From an uncultured Eudoraea sp. (lineage in GTDB: Bacteria; Bacteroidota; Bacteroidia; Flavobacteriales; Flavobacteriaceae), in assembly GCA_905479615.1 (NCBI GenBank), contig CAJQNH010000038.1:1-7690 (forward strand): 7,690 nucleotides of DNA. The letters run 5' to 3'. The notes beneath the pieces were generated by a model, which was given only the letters and a program-made list of their open reading frames with translations, ran no database searches and was not told the DNA's origin. How positions within the stretch are numbered: position 1 is the stretch's first letter; each line of letters opens with the position of its first letter. Position numbers and translations under genes: made by a program. This document shows positions 1 through 7,250 of this stretch, one piece after another.

Positions 1-1547
1 CCAATGCGCTGTGCAACCAGCAAATCATTAATATTCATCCTGAATGTAGCCAGGTTCAACCATAGTTTGTTCCTTGCGAGAAAAAGTTTTGTGCCAAGCT
101 CATAATTCACCCCTTTTTCTTGAACAATCTCCGGGTTAATAATTCCTTCGGGAGTTAAGGTTTCTTCCAATCCAGGGTTAGAAAACCCCCTGCTAATATT
201 TGCATAAACCTGTCTCCCATCACCTATGGAATAGACCAAATCAAGACTAGGCATTACTATAAGATCAAAATTTCGTTTTGCATTCTTATTAGCTTCGCCT
301 GAGTTAAATAAATCTCTGTAATCGTAATGAGTTTTATTTAGGTTTATACCAAGTTGCATGTTGAATCTTTTAGCAAGTGGGAGTGTCAGAGCGGCAAATG
401 CATTAAATTGCCTTCTGTATTCCTTATTGCGGCTAAGTTCACTTCCTTGTAGACTTCCATTTCCATTATTATCCTCATATAAATTCTCAAAAGTTTTCCA
501 ATCGTATTCATCTTTGTAGAGTTCTCCTCCAAATAGGTAAGACGCTTTCCTATCCTGATATCCAAAATGACCAATAAATTGTGTTCTGAAACCATAACTG
601 TTGGTAAACTCATCCAGAATATTAAATGGGCGGGCTTCATAATGATCAAGATATGAGTAAAATAGACTTGTAGTATTCTCTAGATTGTCACTTATTTTAT
701 AGTTATAGGAAAGTCCCAGCAGTGTATATTTATTAGATTCGAATCCCTTTGATTCGTTCCAAGTAAATGCAGCTTGTCTTGGGTTTTCCGTAAAAGCAGT
801 TATCCCTAAAGAACTTGGTATTTGAGCAGTGTAGTCAATATAATTTGCCAAAACAGAAATTGAACTCCTGGAGTTAAGTTTAACAGCTGTTGTCAGAAGA
901 ATTCCATCGCGGTTAAAGTTACTGTTCTCTCTAAAGCCATCTGTATTTAAATGGTTATAGCGTAAATTGAATTCCAGGCTATCTGTTGAATGCGCAATAC
1001 TCAAATTGTCTTTAATTAGTCCATAAGAACCTATGGTAAAGTTATTGGCAAAAAAGGTTCCTTTATTAATTTGTTTTTTAGTATTGAGAAGTATAGCACC
1101 TCCCAGATTTGTGCCATAGGCAGTTCCTTTGGGTCCTTTAATCACCTCCATTGAATTAAGGTTTTCCAGATCAAAAGCTTCAATTGTTGAAAAACCATTC
1201 CCGTTAGTAACCGGAATATCCTCAAAATATAAACGCAATTTGTCTGTTCCATATGGAGTTCTCGCGCCCACACCCCGAATGGTTATGCGGTTTGTGTTTA
1301 ATGCGCCTGAAAGCAGATATACCCCGGAGATTTGATTAATTGAGGAGGCAACATCTATTGGACTGTGATTTTGAAAAGCTTTTTCTCGAATAATGGTAGA
1401 TGGGGTAATTCCAAGAGTTTTATTGGTTTTACCAGGATTATAAATAATAACCTCCTTCAGGTAAGTAATAGAATCCTTTTCCAATTCCTGTGAATACCCA
1501 TAGAAATAAATAGAAAAAAGGATGAAAAATAAAATGTAGTGCTTCAT
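1..1547 (-). CDS. TonB-dependent outer-membrane receptor (5' part; C-terminus lies beyond the left edge)
   Basis: Reading back from the ATG at 1547-1545 gives 515 codons with no stop, running off the window edge. Residues 1-19 form a signal peptide (MKHY, hydrophobic core, cleavage near GYS|Q). A short linker with a possible TonB box (EVIIY, 32-36) leads into a plug domain. The plug shows IRGVGAR (90-96), EDIP (109-112) and the hallmark EVIKGPKGTAYGTNLGGA (134-151). From about residue 160 the alternating, aromatic-rich pattern of beta-barrel strands begins, and it includes the typical stretch around GFSNPGLEETLTPEG. There is no N-terminal carboxypeptidase-regulatory-like domain, and no partner lipoprotein gene is visible on the side seen, so it is not SusC-like. 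It resembles the FecA-type receptors for iron complexes, but the ligand cannot be read from sequence. Such proteins import ligands across the outer membrane using TonB/ExbBD energy. About 200 barrel residues are probably missing. Confidence 0.93.
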   Translation of the reverse strand, partial: MKHYILFFILFSIYFYGYSQELEKDSITYLKEVIIYNPGKTNKTLGITPSTIIREKAFQNHSPIDVASSINQISGVYLLSGALNTNRITIRGVGARTPYGTDKLRLYFEDIPVTNGNGFSTIEAFDLENLNSMEVIKGPKGTAYGTNLGGAILLNTKKQINKGTFFANNFTIGSYGLIKDNLSIAHSTDSLEFNLRYNHLNTDGFRENSNFNRDGILLTTAVKLNSRSSISVLANYIDYTAQIPSSLGITAFTENPRQAAFTWNESKGFESNKYTLLGLSYNYKISDNLENTTSLFYSYLDHYEARPFNILDEFTNSYGFRTQFIGHFGYQDRKASYLFGGELYKDEYDWKTFENLYEDNNGNGSLQGSELSRNKEYRRQFNAFAALTLPLAKRFNMQLGINLNKTHYDYRDLFNSGEANKNAKRNFDLIVMPSLDLVYSIGDGRQVYANISRGFSNPGLEETLTPEGIINPEIVQEKGVNYELGTKLFLARNKLWLNLATFRMNINDLLVAQRI

Positions 1548-1563
1548 TAATTTTTATTAAGTC

Positions 1564-1571
1564 CAAAAATA
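1564..1571 (-). promoter_or_regulatory. Candidate -7 box for the TonB-dependent receptor gene
   Basis: On the minus strand the octamer reads TATTTTTG, an exact fit to the Bacteroidetes -7 consensus TAnnTTTG, and it ends 16 bp before the receptor ATG. No convincing TTG -33 element lies about 19 bp upstream, so the call rests on the -7 box and its position. A short AT-rich leader would result. Confidence 0.45.
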
Positions 1572-1612
1572 AGTATAAAAGATATGCTAATGAGATTGGC
1601 CGAAGTTATAGA

Positions 1613-1630
1613 TTAAAATGCACTTTTCAA
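1613..1630. promoter_or_regulatory. Imperfect dyad in the divergent intergenic region (possible operator)
   Basis: The 18-mer TTAAAATGCACTTTTCAA follows the symmetric pattern TTnAAAnGnnCnTTTnAA, with 6 of 9 base pairs of the dyad matching. It lies between the two outward-facing candidate promoters and covers the place where an xth -33 element would be. It could bind a dimeric regulator of the receptor or of xth. It does not match the classic Fur box. In DNA this AT-rich a chance dyad is quite possible. Confidence 0.25.
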
Positions 1631-1648
1631 GTTGGGTAAAACATTCAC

Positions 1649-1656
1649 TATTTTTG
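1649..1656 (+). promoter_or_regulatory. Candidate -7 box for xth
   Basis: The octamer TATTTTTG matches TAnnTTTG exactly and ends 18 bp before the TTG start of xth. The -33 side is weak: TTG at 1632-1634 is only 14 bp upstream, while TTTTC at 1624-1628 is at the right spacing (20 bp) but mismatched. Confidence 0.4.
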
Positions 1657-1674
1657 GAATTAAATTAAATTGAT

Positions 1675-2439
1675 TTGAAAATAGTTTCATATAATGTAAA
1701 CGGAATAAGGGCGGCCCTGAACAAAGGTTTTCTTGAATGGGTTAAACAGGTTGATCCCGATGTGATTTGTCTTCAGGAAATCAAAGCAATGAAAGAGCAG
1801 TTAGATATTAGTGTTTTTGAAAAGAGCGGATACTTTCATAATCACTGGTTTAGTGCTCAAAAAAAGGGATATAGCGGAGTAGCCATTTTGTCTAAGAAGC
1901 AACCGAATCACGTCGAATATGGCACCGGAATAGATTATATGGATTTTGAAGGCAGGAACCTTCGCGCAGATTTTGATGGACTATCTGTTATGAGCATGTA
2001 TCTTCCTTCGGGAACCAATCTGGCCAGATTGGATCTTAAATTGAAATATATGGCAGATTTGCAAACTTATATAGATAAGATCAAAGCAAAACACCCCAAC
2101 CTTATTATTTGCGGGGATTACAATATTTGTCATCGGGCAATTGACATCCACGATCCGGTGAGAAATAAAAATGTATCAGGTTTTTTACCGGTTGAACGGG
2201 AATGGATTAGCAATTTTATTGAAAGCGGGTTTATAGACAGCTTTCGGTTTTTTAATAAAGAACCACATCATTATACCTGGTGGAGTTACAGGGCAAATGC
2301 TCGTAATAATAATAAAGGTTGGCGTCTGGATTATGGTATGGTTAGTCGTTCTCTGGAACATAGACTAAAACGTTCTGTTATACTTTCGGAAGCAAAACAC
2401 AGTGATCATTGCCCAATTTTGATAGAATTACATGAATAA
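1675..2439 (+). CDS. xth: Exodeoxyribonuclease III (ExoA/Xth family AP endonuclease)
   Basis: This is a complete 254-residue enzyme of the exonuclease-endonuclease-phosphatase fold, the usual length for the family. It cuts DNA at abasic sites in base-excision repair and has 3'-5' exonuclease and 3'-phosphatase activity; it is cytoplasmic and Mg-dependent. Visible motifs in order are KIVSYNVNGIRAA (2-14, metal-site N7), LQEIK with metal ligand E35, YLPSG with Y109, GDYNICHR with catalytic D148 and N150, the WRLDY motif near residue 220, and the terminal HSDHCP with the D244-H245 pair. All expected catalytic residues are present. The start is TTG: it gives the canonical N-terminus, an in-frame stop lies three codons upstream, and the first in-frame ATG is residue 39, past E35. 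The gene is divergent from the receptor and followed after 74 bp by the aldo/keto reductase, with which it may be cotranscribed. Confidence 0.96.
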   Translation: MKIVSYNVNGIRAALNKGFLEWVKQVDPDVICLQEIKAMKEQLDISVFEKSGYFHNHWFSAQKKGYSGVAILSKKQPNHVEYGTGIDYMDFEGRNLRADFDGLSVMSMYLPSGTNLARLDLKLKYMADLQTYIDKIKAKHPNLIICGDYNICHRAIDIHDPVRNKNVSGFLPVEREWISNFIESGFIDSFRFFNKEPHHYTWWSYRANARNNNKGWRLDYGMVSRSLEHRLKRSVILSEAKHSDHCPILIELHE

Positions 2440-2481
2440 TTAAAGCACCCTTAATGAGATGTAAACACGGGAATTACTAAA

Positions 2482-2510
2482 TTTGTCTGGTCAAAAAAGA
2501 ATAGTGTTTG
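2482..2510 (+). promoter_or_regulatory. Weak candidate promoter for the aldo/keto reductase
   Basis: TTTG at 2482-2485 is followed 16 bp later by TAGTGTTTG (2502-2510), which resembles TAnnTTTG with one extra base. The box ends only 3 bp before the ATG, so the transcript would be almost leaderless. Read-through from xth is an equally good explanation, since no terminator separates the two genes. Confidence 0.2.
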
Positions 2511-2513
2511 CTT

Positions 2514-3554
2514 ATGATATATAAAAAATTGCCTCACACGAATATAGAAGTTAGTAAGATTTGTTTGGGTACAATGACCTGGGGTCGTCAGAATTCGGAG
2601 GAGGAAGGGCATCAGCAAATGGATTATGCGATTGATAAGGGAATAAATTTTTTTGACACTGCTGAGCTTTACCCTATTCCGGCTCATCCCGACAGATATG
2701 CTGATACCGAGAAAATAATTGGCAACTGGTTTAAGAAAACAGGAAATAGAGACAAAATTATTCTAGGCACCAAGATAGCGGGGAAAGCCGATTTCACCAA
2801 GTTTATAAGATCAACGGGTTTTAGAAGGGAAAGCTTAATTGAAGCGGTTGAAGGAAGTCTGGAACGACTCCAAACAGACTATATAGATTTATATCAATTG
2901 CATTGGCCGGAGCGTTCGACCAACTATTTTGGAAAAAGGGGTTATAAACATGATCTGACAGATCATTGGCAGGATAATATTCACCAGGTATTGGAGACTC
3001 TCAGTGACCTGGTTAGTCAAGGTAAAATAAGACATGTAGGACTTTCAAATGAAACCCCATGGGGAACAATGCGTTTTTTAGAGGAAAGTAAAGTACACTC
3101 CAACTTACCCAGAATGATTACTATACAAAACCCCTATAATTTATTAAACCGGCAGTTTGAAGTAGGGCTTTCGGAAATTTCAATACGAGAAAATATAGGC
3201 CTCTTAGCCTATTCTCCTTTGGGATTTGGAGTTCTTAGCGGAAAGTATATGGGAGGTATGAAGCCGGCAAACGCCAGGATAACCTTATTTCCAGCTTATA
3301 GCCGTTACATTAGTGACAATGCAAACCGGGCTACTCAGGAGTATTACAATCTTGCCCAGGAGCATAATCTTTCACTTACCAAAATGGCACTTGCATTTGT
3401 GAATTCAAGACCATTTGTGACCAGTAATATTATTGGTGCAACATCTATGAAACAGCTGAAGGAAAATATATCCAGTATTGAAGTTGACCTATCTGATGAG
3501 CTTATAAAGGGTATTGAAACAATTCATAATAATATACCCGATTCTGCGCCTTAA
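2514..3554 (+). CDS. Tas-like NADP(H)-dependent aldo/keto reductase
   Basis: This is a 346-residue (beta/alpha)8-barrel oxidoreductase of the aldo/keto reductase superfamily, closest in remembered sequence to E. coli Tas. Shared blocks are GTMTWGRQNSE near the N-terminus, TDYIDLYQLHWPER, the cofactor-side SNETPWGTMRF, TIQNPYNLLNRQFEVGL, LLAYSPLGFGVLSGKY, and the C-terminal IIGATSMKQLKENI. The catalytic tetrad is visible as D48, Y53, K87 and H130. It should reduce aldehydes or ketones with NADPH in the cytoplasm; the physiological substrate is unknown. I chose the ATG at 2514, giving MIYKKLPHTNIEV, which aligns with the Tas N-terminus; a TTG two codons earlier is possible but unnecessary. It converges with radA across a 78-bp AT-rich gap (3555-3632) in which I see no clear hairpin terminator. 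Confidence 0.93.
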   Translation: MIYKKLPHTNIEVSKICLGTMTWGRQNSEEEGHQQMDYAIDKGINFFDTAELYPIPAHPDRYADTEKIIGNWFKKTGNRDKIILGTKIAGKADFTKFIRSTGFRRESLIEAVEGSLERLQTDYIDLYQLHWPERSTNYFGKRGYKHDLTDHWQDNIHQVLETLSDLVSQGKIRHVGLSNETPWGTMRFLEESKVHSNLPRMITIQNPYNLLNRQFEVGLSEISIRENIGLLAYSPLGFGVLSGKYMGGMKPANARITLFPAYSRYISDNANRATQEYYNLAQEHNLSLTKMALAFVNSRPFVTSNIIGATSMKQLKENISSIEVDLSDELIKGIETIHNNIPDSAP

Positions 3555-3632
3555 TTTTATTTAATAAGGGTGTATATTATAATTTATAGGTTGAATAAGA
3601 CTTTGGGTTAGATAAGATTTTTATAAGTTTTT

Positions 3633-4994
3633 CTAAATAAAGAGTTTGTTAACTACATCTTCAATTTTGGAGACTAATTCAATATTTATTTTTGTGTTCT
3701 TAAGTGCAATTTTATTGTTCTTTGAAACAAAAATTGTTGAAAACCCAAGTTTGTCGGCTTCTAGAATTCGTTGTTCTACTCTTTGTACAGGTCTTATTTC
3801 GCCAGCCAGGCCTATTTCTGCAGCGAAACATACATTTTTCTCTATTGGGATATCTGCATTGCTGGACAAAATAGCAGCGATTACCGCCAGATCAATGGCT
3901 GGATCGTCTACAGTTATTCCCCCGGTAATGTTTAAAAACACATCTTTTGCTCCAAGCTTAAAGCCAGCTCTTTTTTCCAAAACAGCGAGTAACATATTCA
4001 GTCGCTTGGCATTATATCCTGTGGTAGAACGTTGTGGAGTACCATAGACTGCTGAACTCACCAAAGCCTGAATTTCTATCATCAAAGGGCGCATCCCTTC
4101 TACGGTGGAAGCAATAGCCGTGCCACTAAGTCCTGAATCACTTTTTGAAAGTAACACTTCTGAGGGATTATTTACCTCCCTTAGCCCATCTCCTTGCATT
4201 TCATAGATGCCCAACTCTGCCGTTGATCCAAATCGATTCTTCAGGGCCCGCAAAATTCTGTAAACATAATTGCGGTCACCCTCAAATTGAAGGACTGTAT
4301 CTACCATATGCTCCAAAATCTTTGGTCCGGCAATATTTCCATCTTTCGTAATATGTCCTATTAAAATGACAGGTGTATTCGTTTCTTTGGCAAATCTTAT
4401 AAGTTCAGCAGCACATTCACGAATCTGAGAAATACTTCCTGCAGAAGATTCTATATACTCTGAATGAAGAGTCTGAATTGAATCAATGACTACTATATCG
4501 GGTGCAATATCATTTATCTGTTTAAAAATATTTTGGGTCTTGGTTTCGGTAAGTATGTAGCAGGTCTGATTATTGGGTTGAATCCTCTCTGCTCTCATTT
4601 TAATTTGCTTCAGACTTTCTTCGCCCGAAACGTATAAGGTCTTCAAGTTAAGCCTTAAAGCAATTTGCAGCAGTAAAGTACTCTTACCAATACCAGGCTC
4701 TCCACCCAGCAGAACAAGTGACCCGGGAACCAAACCTCCACCTAATACTCTATTAAATTCTTTATCGTAAATGTCGAGTCTAAATTCCCTCGAAGCATTG
4801 ATCTGGCCAACCAGAACAGGCTTTGATGTAACTGCCTTGGTATCCTTGACACTTCGCCAGGGAATATCCTTTTCTTTTTGGATTATTTCTTCTACGATGG
4901 TATTCCACTCTTTACAGGCACCACATTGTCCCACCCATTTGGCATATTGTGTACCGCAATTCTGACAAAAAAAAGCTGTTTTTGTTTTAGCCAT
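3633..4994 (-). CDS. radA: DNA repair and recombination ATPase RadA (Sms)
   Basis: This complete 453-residue protein has the standard RadA layout and length. An N-terminal C4 zinc finger (C10, C13, C24, C27) is followed by a RecA-like ATPase core with Walker A GGEPGIGKST (97-106), Walker B ending at D171 in VVIDSIQTL, and the RadA signature KNRFG (252-256). A C-terminal Lon-protease-like domain follows from about residue 275, including GGITVDDPAIDLAVIAAILSS. The Lon-like domain is thought to be a structural scaffold and not a protease in this family. RadA drives branch migration of recombination intermediates in the cytoplasm, working with RecA. The ATG at 4994 puts the zinc finger at the usual distance from the N-terminus. 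It is separated by 115 bp from the esterase-fold gene upstream and has its own candidate promoter, so it is probably a separate transcript. Confidence 0.97.
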   Translation of the reverse strand: MAKTKTAFFCQNCGTQYAKWVGQCGACKEWNTIVEEIIQKEKDIPWRSVKDTKAVTSKPVLVGQINASREFRLDIYDKEFNRVLGGGLVPGSLVLLGGEPGIGKSTLLLQIALRLNLKTLYVSGEESLKQIKMRAERIQPNNQTCYILTETKTQNIFKQINDIAPDIVVIDSIQTLHSEYIESSAGSISQIRECAAELIRFAKETNTPVILIGHITKDGNIAGPKILEHMVDTVLQFEGDRNYVYRILRALKNRFGSTAELGIYEMQGDGLREVNNPSEVLLSKSDSGLSGTAIASTVEGMRPLMIEIQALVSSAVYGTPQRSTTGYNAKRLNMLLAVLEKRAGFKLGAKDVFLNITGGITVDDPAIDLAVIAAILSSNADIPIEKNVCFAAEIGLAGEIRPVQRVEQRILEADKLGFSTIFVSKNNKIALKNTKINIELVSKIEDVVNKLFI

Positions 4995-5016
4995 ATGAAC
5001 CTAAGCTGGTTTTGGC

Positions 5017-5048
5017 TAAAGATATTGTGGTTACTATAGAAATCAAAA
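5017..5048 (-). promoter_or_regulatory. Candidate radA promoter
   Basis: On the minus strand TTTTG (5048-5044) is followed by 19 bp and then TATCTTTA (5024-5017). This fits the Bacteroidetes -33 TTG / -7 TAnnTTTG layout with one mismatch at the last base. The -7 box ends 22 bp before the radA ATG. It is the best-spaced promoter in the window. Confidence 0.5.
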
Positions 5049-5109
5049 GAATGTTGATACTTTAAATATCAATCCATATTAAAGGAAAAAAGATTTAAGC
5101 GGGTTTGTC

Positions 5110-6255
5110 TTAAAAGCCAAAGTCTGCTTTTAAGGCATCCATTTTTTCCAAAGCCATTTCCTTAGTCAGAAAATCGATCTCTTCCATCGCGAAGGCTTTC
5201 TCAAAAGTTCGTAATGCTTTTTTGCCCTCTCCAAGTTCTTCATAATATTCTCCTTCAAAGTAGAATCCAAGCATTGTGGTCGGGAATTCTTCTTTACACA
5301 ATTCGGCCAGGGGTTTTAAAGACTCAAAATCATCTTTTTTCCTGCTTGCCGCATATATGGCCATTATATCATTTAATTCAACTTCTTTCCTAAACCCAAA
5401 TAATTCTTCAATAGAATTGTATTTATCTTCTAAATATTTATAAACGGGTTCGTCTGATGTAAGAATTTTTTCTTTGTATTCTTTTGGACTAATTGGTTTA
5501 AACATTTCAAACATGCTACCCCATGCTTTTCCAATTCCATAGGTTGCAACTGATACTTCATTAGCCGTGGGATATTCATCAAAGTGATAATTGAAACCTG
5601 CTTTATCTATGCTTTTCAATGCCTTGTCCATTTGCAATATTGCATTTCTGCTATCATTCTGTTCTCCGCCAACAATTAAATGATAAAAAATTTGTTGATT
5701 TATTTCACTAAGTCTCGCAGGTACTCTGTTCTCCATTTCCGGTGCCAGATAAGGAGATATACTAATGAAGGCATTAAACAGGGATTTTTCTTTGAATAAA
5801 TAATAATTCCCAAAGTTTGCTGTAATATCGTAACCAACAAACATGCTAAAAGGAGCTGTATTATATGTGGTCTTAAGGTAAGGAATGAGTTCCATTCCAA
5901 GAAATTCAAAAAATAATTTACCTTTTTCAGCGGGAAGTCCCGAGTCTTCCTCAAAGGCACAATCTTCCCATCTCAAATCATTTTCATTCTGTAAAACACC
6001 AACTATTATGGTCTCTGGAGTACCTTGGAAGGAACTATAGAATTTAGAATTCGCAACCACCTGATCAAAAAGGTGTTCTCCATCCAGAACAACTACTAAA
6101 GGATATTTTTTCTCAGGGTTATAATCTTCCGGGATATAATATTTTACATCCCTTCTTTCCTGCAGTTTAAAAGATTCAAAAATCTCTTGTATTATTTGTG
6201 CTTCTAAACCTGTACAGAACAGTATTGTAGCGAATAGAAAAAAATTACGTATCAT
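5110..6255 (-). CDS. Secreted esterase-fold (alpha/beta hydrolase) protein with altered catalytic positions
   Basis: This 381-residue protein begins with a signal peptide (residues 1-19, hydrophobic core, cleavage near LEA|Q; no proper lipobox around C14), so it should act in the periplasm or outside. Residues about 30-250 look like the putative-esterase family related to esterase D and enterochelin esterase: YYIPEDYNPEKKYPLVVVLDGE (40-61), a strand IIVGVL (83-88), the elbow FVGYDITANF (139-148), ISISPYLAPEM (164-174), LIVGGEQND (193-201). At the elbow the expected Gly-x-Ser is Gly-Tyr-Asp (D143). In YPTANEVSV (228-236) the position normally held by catalytic His aligns with E233. The C-terminal region (about 300-375) is helical and TPR-like. 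It may be an Asp-nucleophile enzyme or an inactive binding protein. It sits 27 bp after the flippase-like gene and is the last gene of the pan operon. Confidence 0.85.
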   Translation of the reverse strand: MIRNFFLFATILFCTGLEAQIIQEIFESFKLQERRDVKYYIPEDYNPEKKYPLVVVLDGEHLFDQVVANSKFYSSFQGTPETIIVGVLQNENDLRWEDCAFEEDSGLPAEKGKLFFEFLGMELIPYLKTTYNTAPFSMFVGYDITANFGNYYLFKEKSLFNAFISISPYLAPEMENRVPARLSEINQQIFYHLIVGGEQNDSRNAILQMDKALKSIDKAGFNYHFDEYPTANEVSVATYGIGKAWGSMFEMFKPISPKEYKEKILTSDEPVYKYLEDKYNSIEELFGFRKEVELNDIMAIYAASRKKDDFESLKPLAELCKEEFPTTMLGFYFEGEYYEELGEGKKALRTFEKAFAMEEIDFLTKEMALEKMDALKADFGF

Positions 6256-6282
6256 GCCAAGGTATTTGAAAACAGCTTTATG

Positions 6283-7248
6283 CTATTTATTCCTGTTCAA
6301 TAACGGTAAGAGCAGGAAAGATATTGCACCAAAAAACACAACCATAAGAGTTTGTGATATCCACATAATCCAACCAAATGCATTCCCGGAAACAGCCGTA
6401 ATACCAAAAATATTTAGGGATTTGCTTACTGCGATAGGGTAAAGGCCTATGCCTCCATTTGTGGTAGACATTGCAAATGCACCACCAACAAAGGCTACTA
6501 ATAATTGCCCAAATGAAAGATCAATAGTTTCTGGCACCGTAAATTTTATAACCCAAAACATAAGAACGTAAGCACTCCAAATAAAAACAGTGTGCAGGAC
6601 AAAATTCCATTTATGTTTCATTTTGAATATACTTAAAACACCGTCTAATAAACCTTTCATAAAGTCCCTGACTTTAATGGCAAATCTTGAACTTGAGCGT
6701 TTTAAAAAGCCCATGATAAGCAATAGCCCTATGAAGCCCGCACAAAGTAAAATTAGGGTAGTTGTTAAGCCAACACCTTTTTCGTTTAGGAAGGCAAGTA
6801 TTATATCGGTCTGTGAAAAAAGGGCTATTAGTACTATGAGTAGTAACATCAGCAAATCTACAACCCGTTCGGTAACAATTGTCCCAAAACCTTTTTGGAA
6901 AGGAACGTCCTCGTAGGTTGCAAGTGCCGTTGCTCTTAATACTTCTCCAGACCTTGGGATGCCTAAATTAGCAAAGTATGCCATTAAGATGATGAAAATA
7001 TTGTTAGTCACTTTTGGGGCATACCCTAAGGGTTCCAAAAGATAATTCCATCGGATCGCCCTGGAAATATGGCTCAAAACTCCTATAAATACTGAGATTC
7101 CTACCCAAAACAGATCAGCTTCTTTAATGTACCTGATTATTTGTATCCTGTCCTCTTCAGAAGTAATTCTATATGAATACCAGACTAAAAAAACTCCCAA
7201 AGCAATTGGGAGTATAATTTTTAAGATCTTTTTCAGTTTTTTGGTCAA
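6283..7248 (-). CDS. UPF0104 / lysylphosphatidylglycerol-synthase-type integral membrane protein
   Basis: This 321-residue inner-membrane protein has about eight hydrophobic segments: roughly 8-27, 46-62, 84-98, 127-147, 161-181, 216-236, 247-268 and 295-317. The family is recognised from SRAIRW (62-67), ANLGIPRSGEVLRA (93-106), VTERVVDLL and the late NGGIGLYP motif. It corresponds to the membrane (flippase) half of MprF without the aminoacyl-transferase domain, so lipid translocation is plausible, but the substrate is unknown. The start appears to be TTG at 7248-7246, 2 bp after the panD stop. No ATG occurs between the upstream in-frame stop and residue 89, which lies beyond two membrane segments. 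That spacing implies translational coupling to panD. It is followed after 27 bp by the secreted esterase-fold gene. Confidence 0.88.
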   Translation of the reverse strand: MTKKLKKILKIILPIALGVFLVWYSYRITSEEDRIQIIRYIKEADLFWVGISVFIGVLSHISRAIRWNYLLEPLGYAPKVTNNIFIILMAYFANLGIPRSGEVLRATALATYEDVPFQKGFGTIVTERVVDLLMLLLIVLIALFSQTDIILAFLNEKGVGLTTTLILLCAGFIGLLLIMGFLKRSSSRFAIKVRDFMKGLLDGVLSIFKMKHKWNFVLHTVFIWSAYVLMFWVIKFTVPETIDLSFGQLLVAFVGGAFAMSTTNGGIGLYPIAVSKSLNIFGITAVSGNAFGWIMWISQTLMVVFFGAISFLLLPLLNRNK

Positions 7249-7250
7249 GA

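Noticed and set aside
386..649. Small minus-strand open frame inside the receptor region
   Set aside because: It overlaps the 515-codon receptor frame in another phase; its translation has no recognisable motif.
1129..1335. Plus-strand open frame opposite the receptor plug domain
   Set aside because: It is an antisense shadow of the conserved plug-coding sequence with no motif of its own.
1..1547. SusC-type polysaccharide-uptake receptor
   Set aside because: The N-terminus lacks the carboxypeptidase-regulatory-like domain typical of SusC, and the plug and barrel phrases fit iron-complex-type receptors better.
2437..2456. Short inverted repeat ATTAA...TTAAT just after xth as a terminator
   Set aside because: The stem is five A-T pairs only, has a seven-base loop, and no T-tract follows.
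2451..2687. 78-residue minus-strand open frame across the start of the aldo/keto reductase
   Set aside because: It covers the conserved N-terminal barrel coding sequence in antisense and has no recognisable feature.
3555..3632. Bidirectional terminator between the converging aldo/keto reductase and radA genes
   Set aside because: The gap is AT-rich with T-runs, but I found no GC-containing stem on either strand.
3646..4047. 133-residue plus-strand open frame opposite radA
   Set aside because: It is antisense to the conserved Lon-like domain of RadA; the length is explained by codon use on the coding strand.
6590..6916. 108-residue plus-strand open frame opposite the flippase-like gene
   Set aside because: It is antisense to a well-supported membrane-protein gene and shows no domain, and nothing suggests a promoter.
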